A stretch of 50,795 nt of DNA from Bacillota bacterium (GTDB taxonomy: Bacteria > Bacillota > Clostridia > Christensenellales > SZUA-584): assembly GCA_023436115.1 (NCBI GenBank), contig JAEZKQ010000020.1, forward strand, positions 1 through 50,795. The letters run 5' to 3'. Below the pieces are notes generated by a model, which did no database searches, was not told the DNA's origin, and saw only the letters and a program-made list of their open reading frames with translations. Of the stretch, positions 41,366 through 50,608 are shown piece after piece (position 1 is the stretch's first letter; every line of letters starts with the position of its first letter). Made by a program: the position numbers and the translations under genes.

Positions 41366-43987
41366 TTATTGTCCAGTTTTATTAATTGTATCAACTTCGA
41401 TTTCTGTTTCTATTTCTTGCTCAGCTATCGGAATTTCCACTTGAACAAAGGACTCATAAATCTCCATATCGTTATTTAACGCTTCAAAGCTAACGCACAT
41501 AGAATATTTGGCCGGATATTCTCCGTTCATACACCATCCTTTATGCCCAATGACAGCTATGCAAAACTCTTCTGGCAAGTTATAACCTTCTATTTCAGCC
41601 CAATCTTTTTGTGAAGCACTCCGACTTCTAGATATGTCTTTTATTTGTCCCGAGTTCTTTCTTGCGCCAATAATCCAAGGAATACCCTCACCTCTATCTT
41701 CCTCTGTCTCATCTGACATATCTGTTTCTTCCGGGACGCTTATTATTCTTCTAACAAATGAATCTAAATCCTCACGAAATTTACTGCTCATCCAATCAAC
41801 CCAAGTTGCAAAATAGCCCCTAAAACCTTTTCGAGTTCTACGTGGCTTTGAAGCAAAAGTTAGGGTTACATCGATTCTCACCATATTGTTACTGTTGCGG
41901 ATGTTTTGTGGCACTTTAACTCTATATACATGAACGTATCCAGCTGCTATCGTACGTTCTCCTCGCGTAATAAAAGTAATCCTATAGTCATTATTATTAA
42001 GTGCCCTATCAATACTAGGAAGACCATAGCCCATCAGTCTTAATACGTCCATTTTTCTATCATCGGGAAAAGCATTGGCCCAATTTGTCCATCTTGCTGA
42101 TTGAATTATTAGGGCCTTTAAAAGCAATACTGACTCATTTGGCAATAAATTTTGTAGTTCAGCAGCAATATATGCCACCTTTGGGGCTGCAAACGATGTT
42201 CCAATTTCATCCCTTGCGTAAGCAGGAGGCGATACCCGTATTAATTCACAGCAAGTAGAAGGAATTGTTTTGTATAAATACTGAGTTTTATTAATTACAA
42301 CATCTCCTCCATACTCAACAACTTCAGGCTTAATTGCTCCCCAAAGCCCCATACCAGTACATGAATATGATGAAACACCACCTCTACCAATAAAAGAAAT
42401 CCAATCATCGTCTTCAAAAGCATTCACGCTCAATGCGCCAACAGTTAAGGCTTGCATACTTTGTGCAGGATTAGGGATACGGCATGAATTTTGTAGCAAG
42501 TAATCTGGATAGTATCTCCCATTTGTTAGATGTTGGGTCACGCCTAATCTAAATGGGTTTTGATTGTCATCAGGCAAATTACCGGCCGCCTGAATAAAGA
42601 GAACATCCCTTTCATATGTAGCATTATCAATTGTCGATGCCCATGAAGACATGTACTTTTTCAGGCAGGGGTATGAAGCAGCGATGGAGTGATTATATAG
42701 CCTTATATTATTCTCATCTGCATATTTTCTAATAATCCTACCTATCACTTTCGAAGGCAACATTTCTTGAGGCATCACATTATTCTCATTTAGTACTCTT
42801 GCATTAGCAATATAACAAGGCAATTGATATTGTTGCCCGTGTAAATTGGAAATACCATTGGGATAAAGAACTGCACCGGCCACTCGTGTTCCATGCCCGC
42901 CATCCCTAACCTCATCTTCAATATCATTTGTGGTTGGTAAAAAACATTGAGAGAGATCGGATTTAATTGCTGTTGTAAGGTAAGCATGGCCTTCTTGTAT
43001 GCCACTATCAATAATGCATACAGTTGGGGCATCTTCATCTGGCGGAACAATAGTGAATTCAGGATTTGCAAGCTTAATTATTTCGTTATCATAAATATTG
43101 TTTTCAAAAGTATCTGGTTGTTTAATTTCAAAAACAAACGGATAGTTTTGAGCGAGGTCAATTAAACACTTATGCGTAATTCTTACTTTAATTTCAAAAC
43201 TGTCTTGAACGGAAAAGTCATCAATATAATCGAAAATTTGAAGGATTTCACCTTCATAGCTGGATATTATTCTATCAAGTGCTGCTTCACGCTGGCGGCA
43301 TAAATTATCCCATTCATCATAAGCATTATTTTTCCGTTCTTCCCACCGAGCTAATTTCTTTAAAAAGTGCTCCTCATTCTCGTCCTTTCCTTTTTTAGGC
43401 TTTAAGCCTACTTTAATTGTACCTTGGCATTCTATGCTCATTTCAACAATAATTTCTTCTTCTGGTGTCTGAACTAGGTTATCCCACTCCTTATATAAGG
43501 GTTCGGAGAGGATTCGTTGCAATCTTTGTTCTTTTGTTTCTTCAACAATTATGTCGTTGAGCTTTGCGACATTTCCAGATCCCTTGATTTCATTAGCAAA
43601 ATTCAATATCGCTTGGATTCCTTTTTGAAACTCTTCTGGTTTTGTCGCTACGATTACAATACCATCTTCATACTCACAAACTACTTCTAAACCGAAGGTA
43701 CTCCTCAAGTAATCAATATCTATATATTCTGCAGGTATCTGAACCAAAAATGGTTTTTCTTCTGCTAATACTGGGAGTCCCTTGGTGTCTCTTTCGACTT
43801 CTTCTTTTGACCACAAATCAATAATTGAAGTAGCTTGGTCATATAGTTTACTACTGTGTTGCTTGCGATTTGCAATATTGAATTTCACACTGTCTGGTTG
43901 AGGAAATGAAATTTTCTTCGGTAATAATTTTTTGCCATCACGCTGGAGCACTAACTCAAGATGCTTAAAGTTATCATTTGATTTCAT
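41366..43987 (-). CDS. ietS: IetS-like subtilase (S8) serine protease (873 aa)
   Basis: The S8 catalytic triad is complete: Asp in PTVCIIDSGIQEGH (near residue 326), His in GGHGTRVAGAVLYP (near 364) and Ser in IGTSFAAPKVAYIA (near 597). The N-terminal 300 residues and C-terminal 250 residues are extensions without known motif; there is no signal peptide, so it is cytoplasmic. It follows an AAA ATPase gene by 17 nt. This pairing of AAA ATPase and subtilase is the IetAS defence system described in large surveys of anti-phage genes. The mechanism is probably controlled proteolysis (inference). Confidence 0.85.
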   Translation of the reverse strand: MKSNDNFKHLELVLQRDGKKLLPKKISFPQPDSVKFNIANRKQHSSKLYDQATSIIDLWSKEEVERDTKGLPVLAEEKPFLVQIPAEYIDIDYLRSTFGLEVVCEYEDGIVIVATKPEEFQKGIQAILNFANEIKGSGNVAKLNDIIVEETKEQRLQRILSEPLYKEWDNLVQTPEEEIIVEMSIECQGTIKVGLKPKKGKDENEEHFLKKLARWEERKNNAYDEWDNLCRQREAALDRIISSYEGEILQIFDYIDDFSVQDSFEIKVRITHKCLIDLAQNYPFVFEIKQPDTFENNIYDNEIIKLANPEFTIVPPDEDAPTVCIIDSGIQEGHAYLTTAIKSDLSQCFLPTTNDIEDEVRDGGHGTRVAGAVLYPNGISNLHGQQYQLPCYIANARVLNENNVMPQEMLPSKVIGRIIRKYADENNIRLYNHSIAASYPCLKKYMSSWASTIDNATYERDVLFIQAAGNLPDDNQNPFRLGVTQHLTNGRYYPDYLLQNSCRIPNPAQSMQALTVGALSVNAFEDDDWISFIGRGGVSSYSCTGMGLWGAIKPEVVEYGGDVVINKTQYLYKTIPSTCCELIRVSPPAYARDEIGTSFAAPKVAYIAAELQNLLPNESVLLLKALIIQSARWTNWANAFPDDRKMDVLRLMGYGLPSIDRALNNNDYRITFITRGERTIAAGYVHVYRVKVPQNIRNSNNMVRIDVTLTFASKPRRTRKGFRGYFATWVDWMSSKFREDLDSFVRRIISVPEETDMSDETEEDRGEGIPWIIGARKNSGQIKDISRSRSASQKDWAEIEGYNLPEEFCIAVIGHKGWCMNGEYPAKYSMCVSFEALNNDMEIYESFVQVEIPIAEQEIETEIEVDTINKTGQ

Positions 43988-44004
43988 CTTGTTACCCCTA
44001 CTTA

Positions 44005-44997
44005 TTAATAATATCTGACCTCATCTATTGAATGCTCAATATGATCCTGTGTGATTACATTTGAACCATCAAGCACACTCTTTTTAGCAGCGTTTTCACC
44101 GATTGCCACAATATTTGCTGAAGAAAAGCCTCTAACCTTTTCAATAATTTTTTCCCAGTTAATTGATGTCACAACATTAAATGATGATAATGTTAACTTA
44201 AAAAGTGAAGATATCTCTCTTTCGGTCGGACGTGTAATTTCAATAACCTCATCGAACCTTCGAAATAATGCTTTATCGAGCGCTGTTTCAAGATTTGTTG
44301 TTGCTATTAATAAGCCAGGTGAAGAGTACTCATCTAAAAGCATAAGCAACATATTTACTATTCGAGGTACTTCTCCAACATCTTGACCAACAATTCTTGA
44401 CTTGCCAATAAAATCACACTCATCTAGAAGCAAAACACAAGGTTTATCTCCACTAGACTCAAAAATGGATCGTAAGTTTGCTGCAGATTCACCAAAATAT
44501 GAAGAAATAATAGCATCAAATTTCACTTTCATAAGCGGAAGCCCTAAGTTCCATGCAAGACGCTCCGCACCAAGCGTTTTCCCACAACCTGGTGGTCCAT
44601 AAAGAAGAATTTTTGAGCGTGGTTTTAGATTATACTTCTTTAGCCTTTCTTTTGCAGAATACTCTTTTTCAATTTGATCAAAACGCTTTTCTAATTCCTC
44701 TGATAATACCATGTGATGTTTTAATTTCTCACGTGGAATTATTGTGGCCAAAGTTTGATTAAATCTTCTGCTCATAGGTAATACAGTAAAGCCTTCAACT
44801 ACCGGATTATCAGATACCGAAGTGTTAGCCTTGTTGCTTGAAAAACCAGTACTCAGTGCATCCTCTAATTGTTTAGCTAAGCGCAGATGCCCAATCTTTT
44901 TTTCTTCTTCGATAATTGTATTGGCAATTTGCCTCAATGATCCATTATCATTATGTGCAATTGCATTTATTAATCTATTTAATAATTTTGCATTCAT
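44005..44997 (-). CDS. ietA: IetA-like AAA+ ATPase (330 aa)
   Basis: A helical N-terminal domain is followed by an AAA+ domain with Walker A LLYGPPGCGKTLGAERL (near residues 135-150), Walker B CVLLLDECDFIG (near 190) and sensor ATTNLETALDKALFRRFDE. The ATG at 44997 has GAGGTG upstream and is preferred to longer readings. It sits directly before the subtilase gene. In IetAS the ATPase is thought to sense infection or unfold the target for the protease (inference). A pair of 13-bp direct repeats lies about 120-160 bp upstream. Confidence 0.85.
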   Translation of the reverse strand: MNAKLLNRLINAIAHNDNGSLRQIANTIIEEEKKIGHLRLAKQLEDALSTGFSSNKANTSVSDNPVVEGFTVLPMSRRFNQTLATIIPREKLKHHMVLSEELEKRFDQIEKEYSAKERLKKYNLKPRSKILLYGPPGCGKTLGAERLAWNLGLPLMKVKFDAIISSYFGESAANLRSIFESSGDKPCVLLLDECDFIGKSRIVGQDVGEVPRIVNMLLMLLDEYSSPGLLIATTNLETALDKALFRRFDEVIEITRPTEREISSLFKLTLSSFNVVTSINWEKIIEKVRGFSSANIVAIGENAAKKSVLDGSNVITQDHIEHSIDEVRYY

Positions 44998-45118
44998 GTT
45001 GCACCTCAAATAATTTTCAGTCATAAATGAGCCTTTATTATACCACATTGTACTTCTCCTATAGCTGTTTATTCAATTTAAAATTGTTTTCTTAAGGTTG
45101 CTATAGGATTGGCTTTTG

Positions 45119-45153
45119 TAAAAGGTCTAACTGCGTTTGATAAAAGGTCTAAC
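45119..45153. repeat. 13-bp direct repeats upstream of the ietAS operon
   Basis: TAAAAGGTCTAAC occurs at 45119-45131 and 45141-45153, a 22-bp period (two helical turns), in the noncoding gap 44998-45202 between the mobV and ietA genes. It could be an operator for a regulator of ietAS. Confidence 0.5.
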
Positions 45154-45202
45154 GATTTCATTTATAAAACATAGAATATCACAATATACCATTATTTTCA
45201 AC

Positions 45203-46171
45203 TTATCGCTCTTTTCTTTCAGACTTTGTTCGTAAAGAATCTATAACGTCCCTTGGAACCCTATCCAACAGTTTATTCTGCTTTCTAAGCGTTTCCCGAA
45301 GCGCATATACCTCTCGCTGTGACCGCACATACGCCTCATCAAGCTCGTTCACCTGTTCCTGCAGAACACGGTTCTCAGCCCCTATAAACGCCTCGGCAGC
45401 CTTGTATTGACGCTTCACATCACTGATATAACTATCAACGCTCCCGAGCTGGGCCGTAAATCGCTTTGCCTCCGGCAGCCATTCAGCGATTATAGCAAGC
45501 GCAGCATCTTTCTTCTTTCCGGCGTTAAAAGCGTTGATATCCGAAAGCGCCGCCACAATACGTTCCGCTTCCATATCGAGCTTCTGAGCCTTCTTGAAAA
45601 GCCATGTCGGGATATGCTTCCGGCCTGTTTCATGTGCCGGTTCGCCACGCTCAAGCTCCGACCATCTCTCGTGTACATGCTCAAATATATCATCCTGCCA
45701 CTTGGCTAAAGCCTTGGCATTGCCGAGAATGTCTTTCGCGCATAGGCGCCCGTCCTTGGTGATGGGACAGAAGCAAAGATGCATGTGCGGCGAAGTCTCG
45801 TCCATATGCACAATCGCGGATAGGATATTCTGCTCACCAATCCTTTGCTTCATGAAGTCGGTAACAGACTGGAAGAACTCCTTCTGTTCTCCGGCCGGTA
45901 AACGATCAAAGTACTCCGGCGTGACACTGATAATCGTTTCCACCATCAGAACGCTGTTGGCGCGCCGTCTGGATCCGTTGACCTTGATGAGCCGCTCGAT
46001 CTCCATGTAATAACTCTGCTTGGGCGCGATCAAATGGTAGTTATCCTGCTTGCGCGTGGGATCGATATCGGGATTGCTCTCATATGACTGCTTTGTTCTT
46101 TCATTGTGCCGATACATGGGCGCTATTGCTCCGACGTGGTGTTTCTTGAATCTGAAAATACAATATGGCAT
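45203..46171 (-). CDS. mobV: MobV-family relaxase (Pre/Mob; 322 aa)
   Basis: The N-terminal MobV signature HNERTKQSYESNPDIDPTRK and the metal-binding motif HMDETSPHMHLCFCPI (three His) are intact; the region VETIISVTPEYFDRL is typical too. The C-terminal third is a coiled coil. The enzyme nicks a pMV158-type oriT and lets the element be mobilised by a conjugative partner such as the ICE's own channel. The nic sequence lies 173-182 bp upstream. Length is short for the family (many are 400-500 aa) but the catalytic part is complete. Confidence 0.92.
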   Translation of the reverse strand: MPYCIFRFKKHHVGAIAPMYRHNERTKQSYESNPDIDPTRKQDNYHLIAPKQSYYMEIERLIKVNGSRRRANSVLMVETIISVTPEYFDRLPAGEQKEFFQSVTDFMKQRIGEQNILSAIVHMDETSPHMHLCFCPITKDGRLCAKDILGNAKALAKWQDDIFEHVHERWSELERGEPAHETGRKHIPTWLFKKAQKLDMEAERIVAALSDINAFNAGKKKDAALAIIAEWLPEAKRFTAQLGSVDSYISDVKRQYKAAEAFIGAENRVLQEQVNELDEAYVRSQREVYALRETLRKQNKLLDRVPRDVIDSLRTKSERKER

Positions 46172-46343
46172 GTTGCTTCTCCTTTGTGTTTTTGTCGTTG
46201 TTGGTAGAAACCCGGGGCTATGAGGTCAGCCGGGGCAAGGGTGCAAAATACACCGCTGTTCAAGGATGCAAAACAAAAAAGCCGCCACGCTGCTGTGATA
46301 CGGCCATCCGCGAAAAAAGAAATTCTGTTTTGGAACCGCGGTG

Positions 46344-46371
46344 TAACACACTACACTAAGCACGCTTAGTG
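46344..46371 (-). other. oriT: MobV oriT: nic site and adjacent hairpin
   Basis: The minus strand reads TAGTGTG-TTA at 46353-46344, identical to the nic core of pMV158-type origins, so the nick should fall between 46347 and 46346. Directly upstream is a perfect 8-bp hairpin (CACTAAGC 46354-46361 and GCTTAGTG 46364-46371) with a 2-nt loop. It is further enclosed by a long-range inverted repeat, AAAAGCCGCC (46277-46286) with GGCGGCTTTT (46384-46393). Position between repA and mobV agrees. Confidence 0.8.
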
Positions 46372-46406
46372 GTGTGGCCTGCCGGCGGCTTTTAGGGCGC
46401 GAAGTC

Positions 46407-46477
46407 AACAACGCAACACTCTTATGTGTGCGAGATTGGCCGAACTTTCCTTACACACTATGAAATGTTGCGTTGTT
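46407..46477. repeat. 12-bp inverted repeat downstream of repA with a second nic-like motif
   Basis: AACAACGCAACA (46407-46418) pairs perfectly with TGTTGCGTTGTT (46466-46477). Inside it, minus strand TAGTGTG-TAA (46460-46451) differs from the nic core by one base. It lies directly after the repA stop and could be a terminator, a second nick site or a replication origin. Confidence 0.55.
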
Positions 46478-46480
46478 CCT

Positions 46481-47458
46481 TCATGGCAGTTTCCAGTACC
46501 ATATCGCGCCCTTTTTGAATGAGACAATGCCTTTGTCCTTTTTGGCATTATCGACTGTTCGTCTGCCAATGTCTGCGTCATCGAAATACTCATAGACATC
46601 CTGACAGGGCATTGCACCGTCACTAAGAAGCTCTAGGAGCATATCCATTGCCTTGTCTTTCTTGGTAATCTGAGCGGATCGTCCTTGGCCACCGCCATTG
46701 AGCAATTCTTCAGCAGAGATATTGTATGTGCCGATCCATGCAAAGCGGCCTGTTTCGCCACCAATGTCAAAAGCTATTGATTGTCCTTGCTGAGCAAGAC
46801 TGCTTTTCAGATGTGCCATGACGCGCATGGTCAAGCTGTCCTTTACTCTGCCGATAAGCAGAATGCTTCTTGCTGCAGCCGCGATATCGATGGAGCCTAA
46901 ACCGCGATATAGACCCTTCACAGCGCCGCTCATCTTGTTCATGTGGCCGAGTATCACAATCGCGCATTCTGTACGCTCTGCGACTCCTGCAAGGCTTTTA
47001 AACACTGGGCGTATCTCGTTGGCTCTGTGCATATCAACGTTCACACCAAGATACGCCTGCAGGGGATCAATGATAAGGAGCTTGGCTTTGGTTTCCTTAA
47101 TGGCCTGTTCGATGCGTTCATCGACAAGCGTTAAATCCTTCTCGCTTTCATCGATCACTACCACCCGGGAACACGCAGCTCCGAGCGCCGTTAACCGGGG
47201 CTTGATTGTGTCGGCCAATCCATCTTCGGCAGTCTGATAGATCACCGTGGACGGTTCTGCAATATCATTGCTTTCCGGCATTCTTTTGCCGTTGGTAATG
47301 AGAGCAGTCAAAGCAAGCACAAACGTGGTTTTACCATCGCCCGGATCACCCTGCACGACAGTGATCTTTCCAACAGGGATATACGGATACCACAACCACT
47401 TTACATCTTGCTCCTGTACCTCATTCATCATGATCAGCTTGAGTTCTGCTTCTGACAT
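46481..47458 (-). CDS. repA: RepA-like RecA-fold ATPase/helicase (325 aa)
   Basis: Walker A VVQGDPGDGKTTFVLAL (near residues 33-50) and Walker B AKLLIIDPLQAYLG are clear, with AIVILGHMNKMSGAVKGLYR (a RepA/AAA_25 signature) and a C-terminal winged-helix-like domain. This family resembles the hexameric helicase RepA of RSF1010 and is common in mobilizable elements next to mob genes. It likely drives replication of the excised form. It overlaps the upstream small gene by 38 nt. Confidence 0.85.
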   Translation of the reverse strand: MSEAELKLIMMNEVQEQDVKWLWYPYIPVGKITVVQGDPGDGKTTFVLALTALITNGKRMPESNDIAEPSTVIYQTAEDGLADTIKPRLTALGAACSRVVVIDESEKDLTLVDERIEQAIKETKAKLLIIDPLQAYLGVNVDMHRANEIRPVFKSLAGVAERTECAIVILGHMNKMSGAVKGLYRGLGSIDIAAAARSILLIGRVKDSLTMRVMAHLKSSLAQQGQSIAFDIGGETGRFAWIGTYNISAEELLNGGGQGRSAQITKKDKAMDMLLELLSDGAMPCQDVYEYFDDADIGRRTVDNAKKDKGIVSFKKGAIWYWKLP

Positions 47459-47633
47459 TTTGCTTTGTGTCCTTTCGCTTAGATTGGTATTCAGGGCAAA
47501 AAATAAGGACTGCTTTAAAACTTTGTTTGCAGTCCTTTTGACATTTGCGGCATTGCGGGTTATAGGTTATCCGGTTTCGATCGTTCAAGAAATACGCCAA
47601 TTCAAGGCGTCGCTTTTTTGACATTCGCGGCAT
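47421..47633 (-). CDS. Small Cys-containing basic protein (70 aa)
   Basis: The ATG at 47633 has GAGGAGG 8 nt upstream. The product is basic (RMSKKRRLELAYFLND) with a CRKCQKDC motif and a further Cys in IFCPEY, so it may bind zinc and nucleic acid. It overlaps repA by 38 nt. Similar small genes precede repA in related elements, but I cannot name the family. Confidence 0.55.
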   Translation of the reverse strand: MPRMSKKRRLELAYFLNDRNRITYNPQCRKCQKDCKQSFKAVLIFCPEYQSKRKDTKQNVRSRTQADHDE

Positions 47634-47796
47634 TGGAAATACCTCCTCGATTTTGTAGTTTTCCGGTGTCAATATTGGCTAATTTTTTCTTTCTAAGTTG
47701 ACCATAAATGCAGGACGGGATAAATGCTCAAGCAAAATACGAAAAGGATATTCGCCCGTTTGTAAATGTGCTTTGTGATAGCTCTGAAAAAACTGT

Positions 47797-47850
47797 TTGA
47801 CATTTTTAGTCTATTACGATAGACTATTTTTAGTCTATAGCAATAGACTG
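47797..47850 (+). promoter_or_regulatory. blaI-blaR1 promoter with two BlaI operators
   Basis: A -35 box TTGACA (47797-47802) is followed at 17 bp by TAGACT (47820-47825). Two dyads overlap or follow the -10: TAGTCTAT-TACG-ATAGACTA (47807-47826) and TAGTCTAT-AGCA-ATAGACTG (47831-47850, one mismatch). They are 24 bp apart centre to centre. Two adjacent dyads are usual for BlaI/MecI repressor dimers. Confidence 0.75.
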
Positions 47851-47867
47851 GAAGTTTGGAGATCATT

Positions 47868-48233
47868 ATGGAAAAGAACTTGAAGCTATATGACGCTGAA
47901 TACCGCATGATGAGCATTATCTGGAATAATGAGCCTCTGCATTCGAGAAAGCTCACAGAGCTTTGCGAAAATGAGCTTGGATGGAAACGCAGCACCACTT
48001 ATACCGTACTGAAAAAGCTCTCCGACCGGGGTATGCTAGAGAACAACGCAGCAATTGTCACCTCCCTTGTTTCGCAATCTGACGTGCAGCGATATGAGGC
48101 CTATTCGGTTATGGAAAAAAGTTTTAATGGTTCACTGCCGCAGTTCATTACGGCATTTTTGGATGACAAAAAGCTGTCGGATGAGGAAGTTCAGCAGATC
48201 AAGCGTCTCATCGACAGACACAAGGAGGATTAA
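47868..48233 (+). CDS. blaI: BlaI/MecI-type repressor (121 aa)
   Basis: The winged helix is clear (LYDAEYRMMSIIWNNEPLHS, ELGWKRSTTYTVLKKLSDRG, MLENNAAIVTSLVSQSDVQR) and the C-terminal dimerisation part includes KSFNGSLPQFITAFLDDKKL. It represses the operon until the BlaR1-like protease cleaves it. The ATG at 47868 has GGAG upstream. Its stop overlaps the blaR1 start (TAATG). No beta-lactamase gene lies in the window, so the regulated target is unknown. Confidence 0.9.
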   Translation: MEKNLKLYDAEYRMMSIIWNNEPLHSRKLTELCENELGWKRSTTYTVLKKLSDRGMLENNAAIVTSLVSQSDVQRYEAYSVMEKSFNGSLPQFITAFLDDKKLSDEEVQQIKRLIDRHKED

Positions 48234-50608
48234 TGATGCTGCAGGGTATTTTTATTACAGTACTCAATATGAGCCTGACCGCATCCTATGTAGCTTTATT
48301 CGTTTTTATATTGCGTCTGTTGCTTAAAAGAGCACCAAAAGGAATTTTGTATGCGCTGTGGTCTATTGTTTTGATAAGAGCCATTTGCCCCGTTTCTTTT
48401 TCATCGGTTATCAGTCTGTTTGGTCATTTGGGATCGGTCAATACATCCGCGAGTCATGGAGCGATGCACTATATACCTGAGAATATTGGAATGAGCGCCG
48501 AACCTACTATAAACGTTCGAGTAACGGACGTGAGCAATGTAATAAACGATAGCCTCCCTGCCCCAACACCCGTCGCGAGCGCCGATCCGATGCAGATCAT
48601 AATAACCGTTGCGATGATTATCTGGCTCGTCGGAGTTGCGGCCATGCTGGCGTACAGCATCATTTCCTACACGATGCTAAAACGTAGAATATCAGCTTCT
48701 ATTCAAATTAATAAAAACGTCTATGAGAGCGATCAAATCCGTACCGCCTTCGTGTGCGGCTTTTTTGAACCGCGAATATATCTGCCTGTTGCACTTGATG
48801 AAAGCAGCAGAAATTTTGTGCTCGCTCACGAGCGTATCCATATACGGCGGAGAGATTATCTTATTAAACCGATTGCATTTCTGGTTTTGTCTCTGCATTG
48901 GTTTAATCCGTTCATGTGGGGGAGCTATTTCCTGATGGCAAAAGATATGGAAATGAGCTGTGATGAACATGCCCTTAAATCATTCGATTCAGATGAAAAA
49001 GCAAATTACTGCAGCGCCTTACTTTCGCTCTCTTCCGGGCGGCAAATCATCGCCGGAAGTCCATTGGCATTTGGAGAGAACAATACAAAAACGCGCGTCA
49101 AAAATGTGCTTAATTACAAGAAGCCGGCCTTTTGGATGGTTCTGATTGCAGTCGTGGCCGGGGCTGCTGTGGGCATATGCCTGCTCGCAAATCCCATTGA
49201 AAAGCTCAGTATTGATATTGATGAGATAGAAGCCGTTATAGCCTGGAACGATGAGGCGGGGATAAGACGCGAGCTTCCTGCGGAGGATTTTGATAATATA
49301 TGCGAGCTTGTATCGTCCGCGAAAAATGTCCGGGAGAATCCTGAATTCGCAGGGACAACACCTGCTTACGGAATAAATATAACAACAAAGAACGGCAAAG
49401 GAATTTCGATAAATGAGTCGCTTGGAGATGTTGAGGTGCAAAGAGACGGCAGAAGCTGGCTTATCGATGACTCAGATCTTGGAAGCTTTATTCATGATGT
49501 GTGTGCGGTGGATGCCCAAGTGCCGGATGAATCGCTTGACGAAACAACATCCGTTATTGCCGCCGACATTCTCGACGGCTTTATCATCAACGAGGTTGGC
49601 GCGACTGATGCAGAAGTATCAGCCGTATTTGCTGACGTAAAAGCGAGTTTTTATGACAGCTACGATATTGAAAATGTTGTAAAACAGGGAATTCACCTGT
49701 ACATATATGCGAGACAAGACTGGCATGATGGCGCGCTTTTACTGGCAGGGTTATCACCTATTGGCGAGCAGCCCCCCGAATTATATTTCATAAACGATAG
49801 CGGTATGGTCATGCGCACGAGCGGTTCGGATGTTTGGAGCATCAACTATACCCATTATGCGGGCGAAACCATAGTCTTTGGAGAATCGTTCGCATGGGGT
49901 AACGGGCCGCTAGCCACAGATGAGGTGAGGGCAGAGTTCTGGGGCGGAGAAACCGTAACCGTGCCGATGAAGTATACTCCCAATGATGATTTATATATAA
50001 CCCGGGGATATATCTGCGTTGCCCCTTCCACCACATGGCTCAAATCGCTTAAAATATTGAAAGACGACAAAATTGTCATGGACGATGTAAGCGGTATGTT
50101 TCTCAATGATCCCGCAAATGAACCGTGGTACGGCGAGCCAGAGAGCATCCGCAACCGTACGCGCTACGTGGTGACATCTGACGTAAACAACACTGTATAT
50201 ACGAACATGATAGATTTCTTTGGCGGATATCCGTCGATCACGGTTGAAACAGGCGATTCGGTCCAGCCGCTCTTTACAAGTGAGCTGACATATTGGCCAA
50301 ATTGTCCAGCCCATGAGGGCATAACCCCCGATATATGGCACAGCAACAACGCCCTTCATGGAGGTGTTGTCGTTACAGCGGGAAGTCGTATATCGGCAGA
50401 GGTGACGGCTGTGACCGATAACGCAGAAGATCACGTAAAGGCAGATGACCTTAACATATCCAAGATATATTGGGTTGATTTATCTGTCAAAGACGATGAA
50501 AAGTGCATAACCGAGGGTGAGCTTATTTGTCCGGTTAAGAAGGGATACTATGTGCTTATTCTGTCTACAGACTATGGAAACTTTGCTAAAACAATAAGGG
50601 TTATGTAA
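48233..50608 (+). CDS. blaR1: BlaR1-like M56 membrane metallopeptidase/sensor (791 aa)
   Basis: The M56 domain has about four membrane helices and the zinc motif HERIH in FVLAHERIHIRRRDYL (near residue 202), with the second ligand in MEMSCDEHALKSF. After a membrane helix near residues 300-320 comes a 470-residue extracytoplasmic region that does not contain the penicillin-binding SxxK/KTG set in an obvious form. The sensed ligand may thus not be a beta-lactam. The gene overlaps blaI by one base. M56 proteases cleave the BlaI repressor on ligand binding. Confidence 0.85.
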   Translation: MMLQGIFITVLNMSLTASYVALFVFILRLLLKRAPKGILYALWSIVLIRAICPVSFSSVISLFGHLGSVNTSASHGAMHYIPENIGMSAEPTINVRVTDVSNVINDSLPAPTPVASADPMQIIITVAMIIWLVGVAAMLAYSIISYTMLKRRISASIQINKNVYESDQIRTAFVCGFFEPRIYLPVALDESSRNFVLAHERIHIRRRDYLIKPIAFLVLSLHWFNPFMWGSYFLMAKDMEMSCDEHALKSFDSDEKANYCSALLSLSSGRQIIAGSPLAFGENNTKTRVKNVLNYKKPAFWMVLIAVVAGAAVGICLLANPIEKLSIDIDEIEAVIAWNDEAGIRRELPAEDFDNICELVSSAKNVRENPEFAGTTPAYGINITTKNGKGISINESLGDVEVQRDGRSWLIDDSDLGSFIHDVCAVDAQVPDESLDETTSVIAADILDGFIINEVGATDAEVSAVFADVKASFYDSYDIENVVKQGIHLYIYARQDWHDGALLLAGLSPIGEQPPELYFINDSGMVMRTSGSDVWSINYTHYAGETIVFGESFAWGNGPLATDEVRAEFWGGETVTVPMKYTPNDDLYITRGYICVAPSTTWLKSLKILKDDKIVMDDVSGMFLNDPANEPWYGEPESIRNRTRYVVTSDVNNTVYTNMIDFFGGYPSITVETGDSVQPLFTSELTYWPNCPAHEGITPDIWHSNNALHGGVVVTAGSRISAEVTAVTDNAEDHVKADDLNISKIYWVDLSVKDDEKCITEGELICPVKKGYYVLILSTDYGNFAKTIRVM

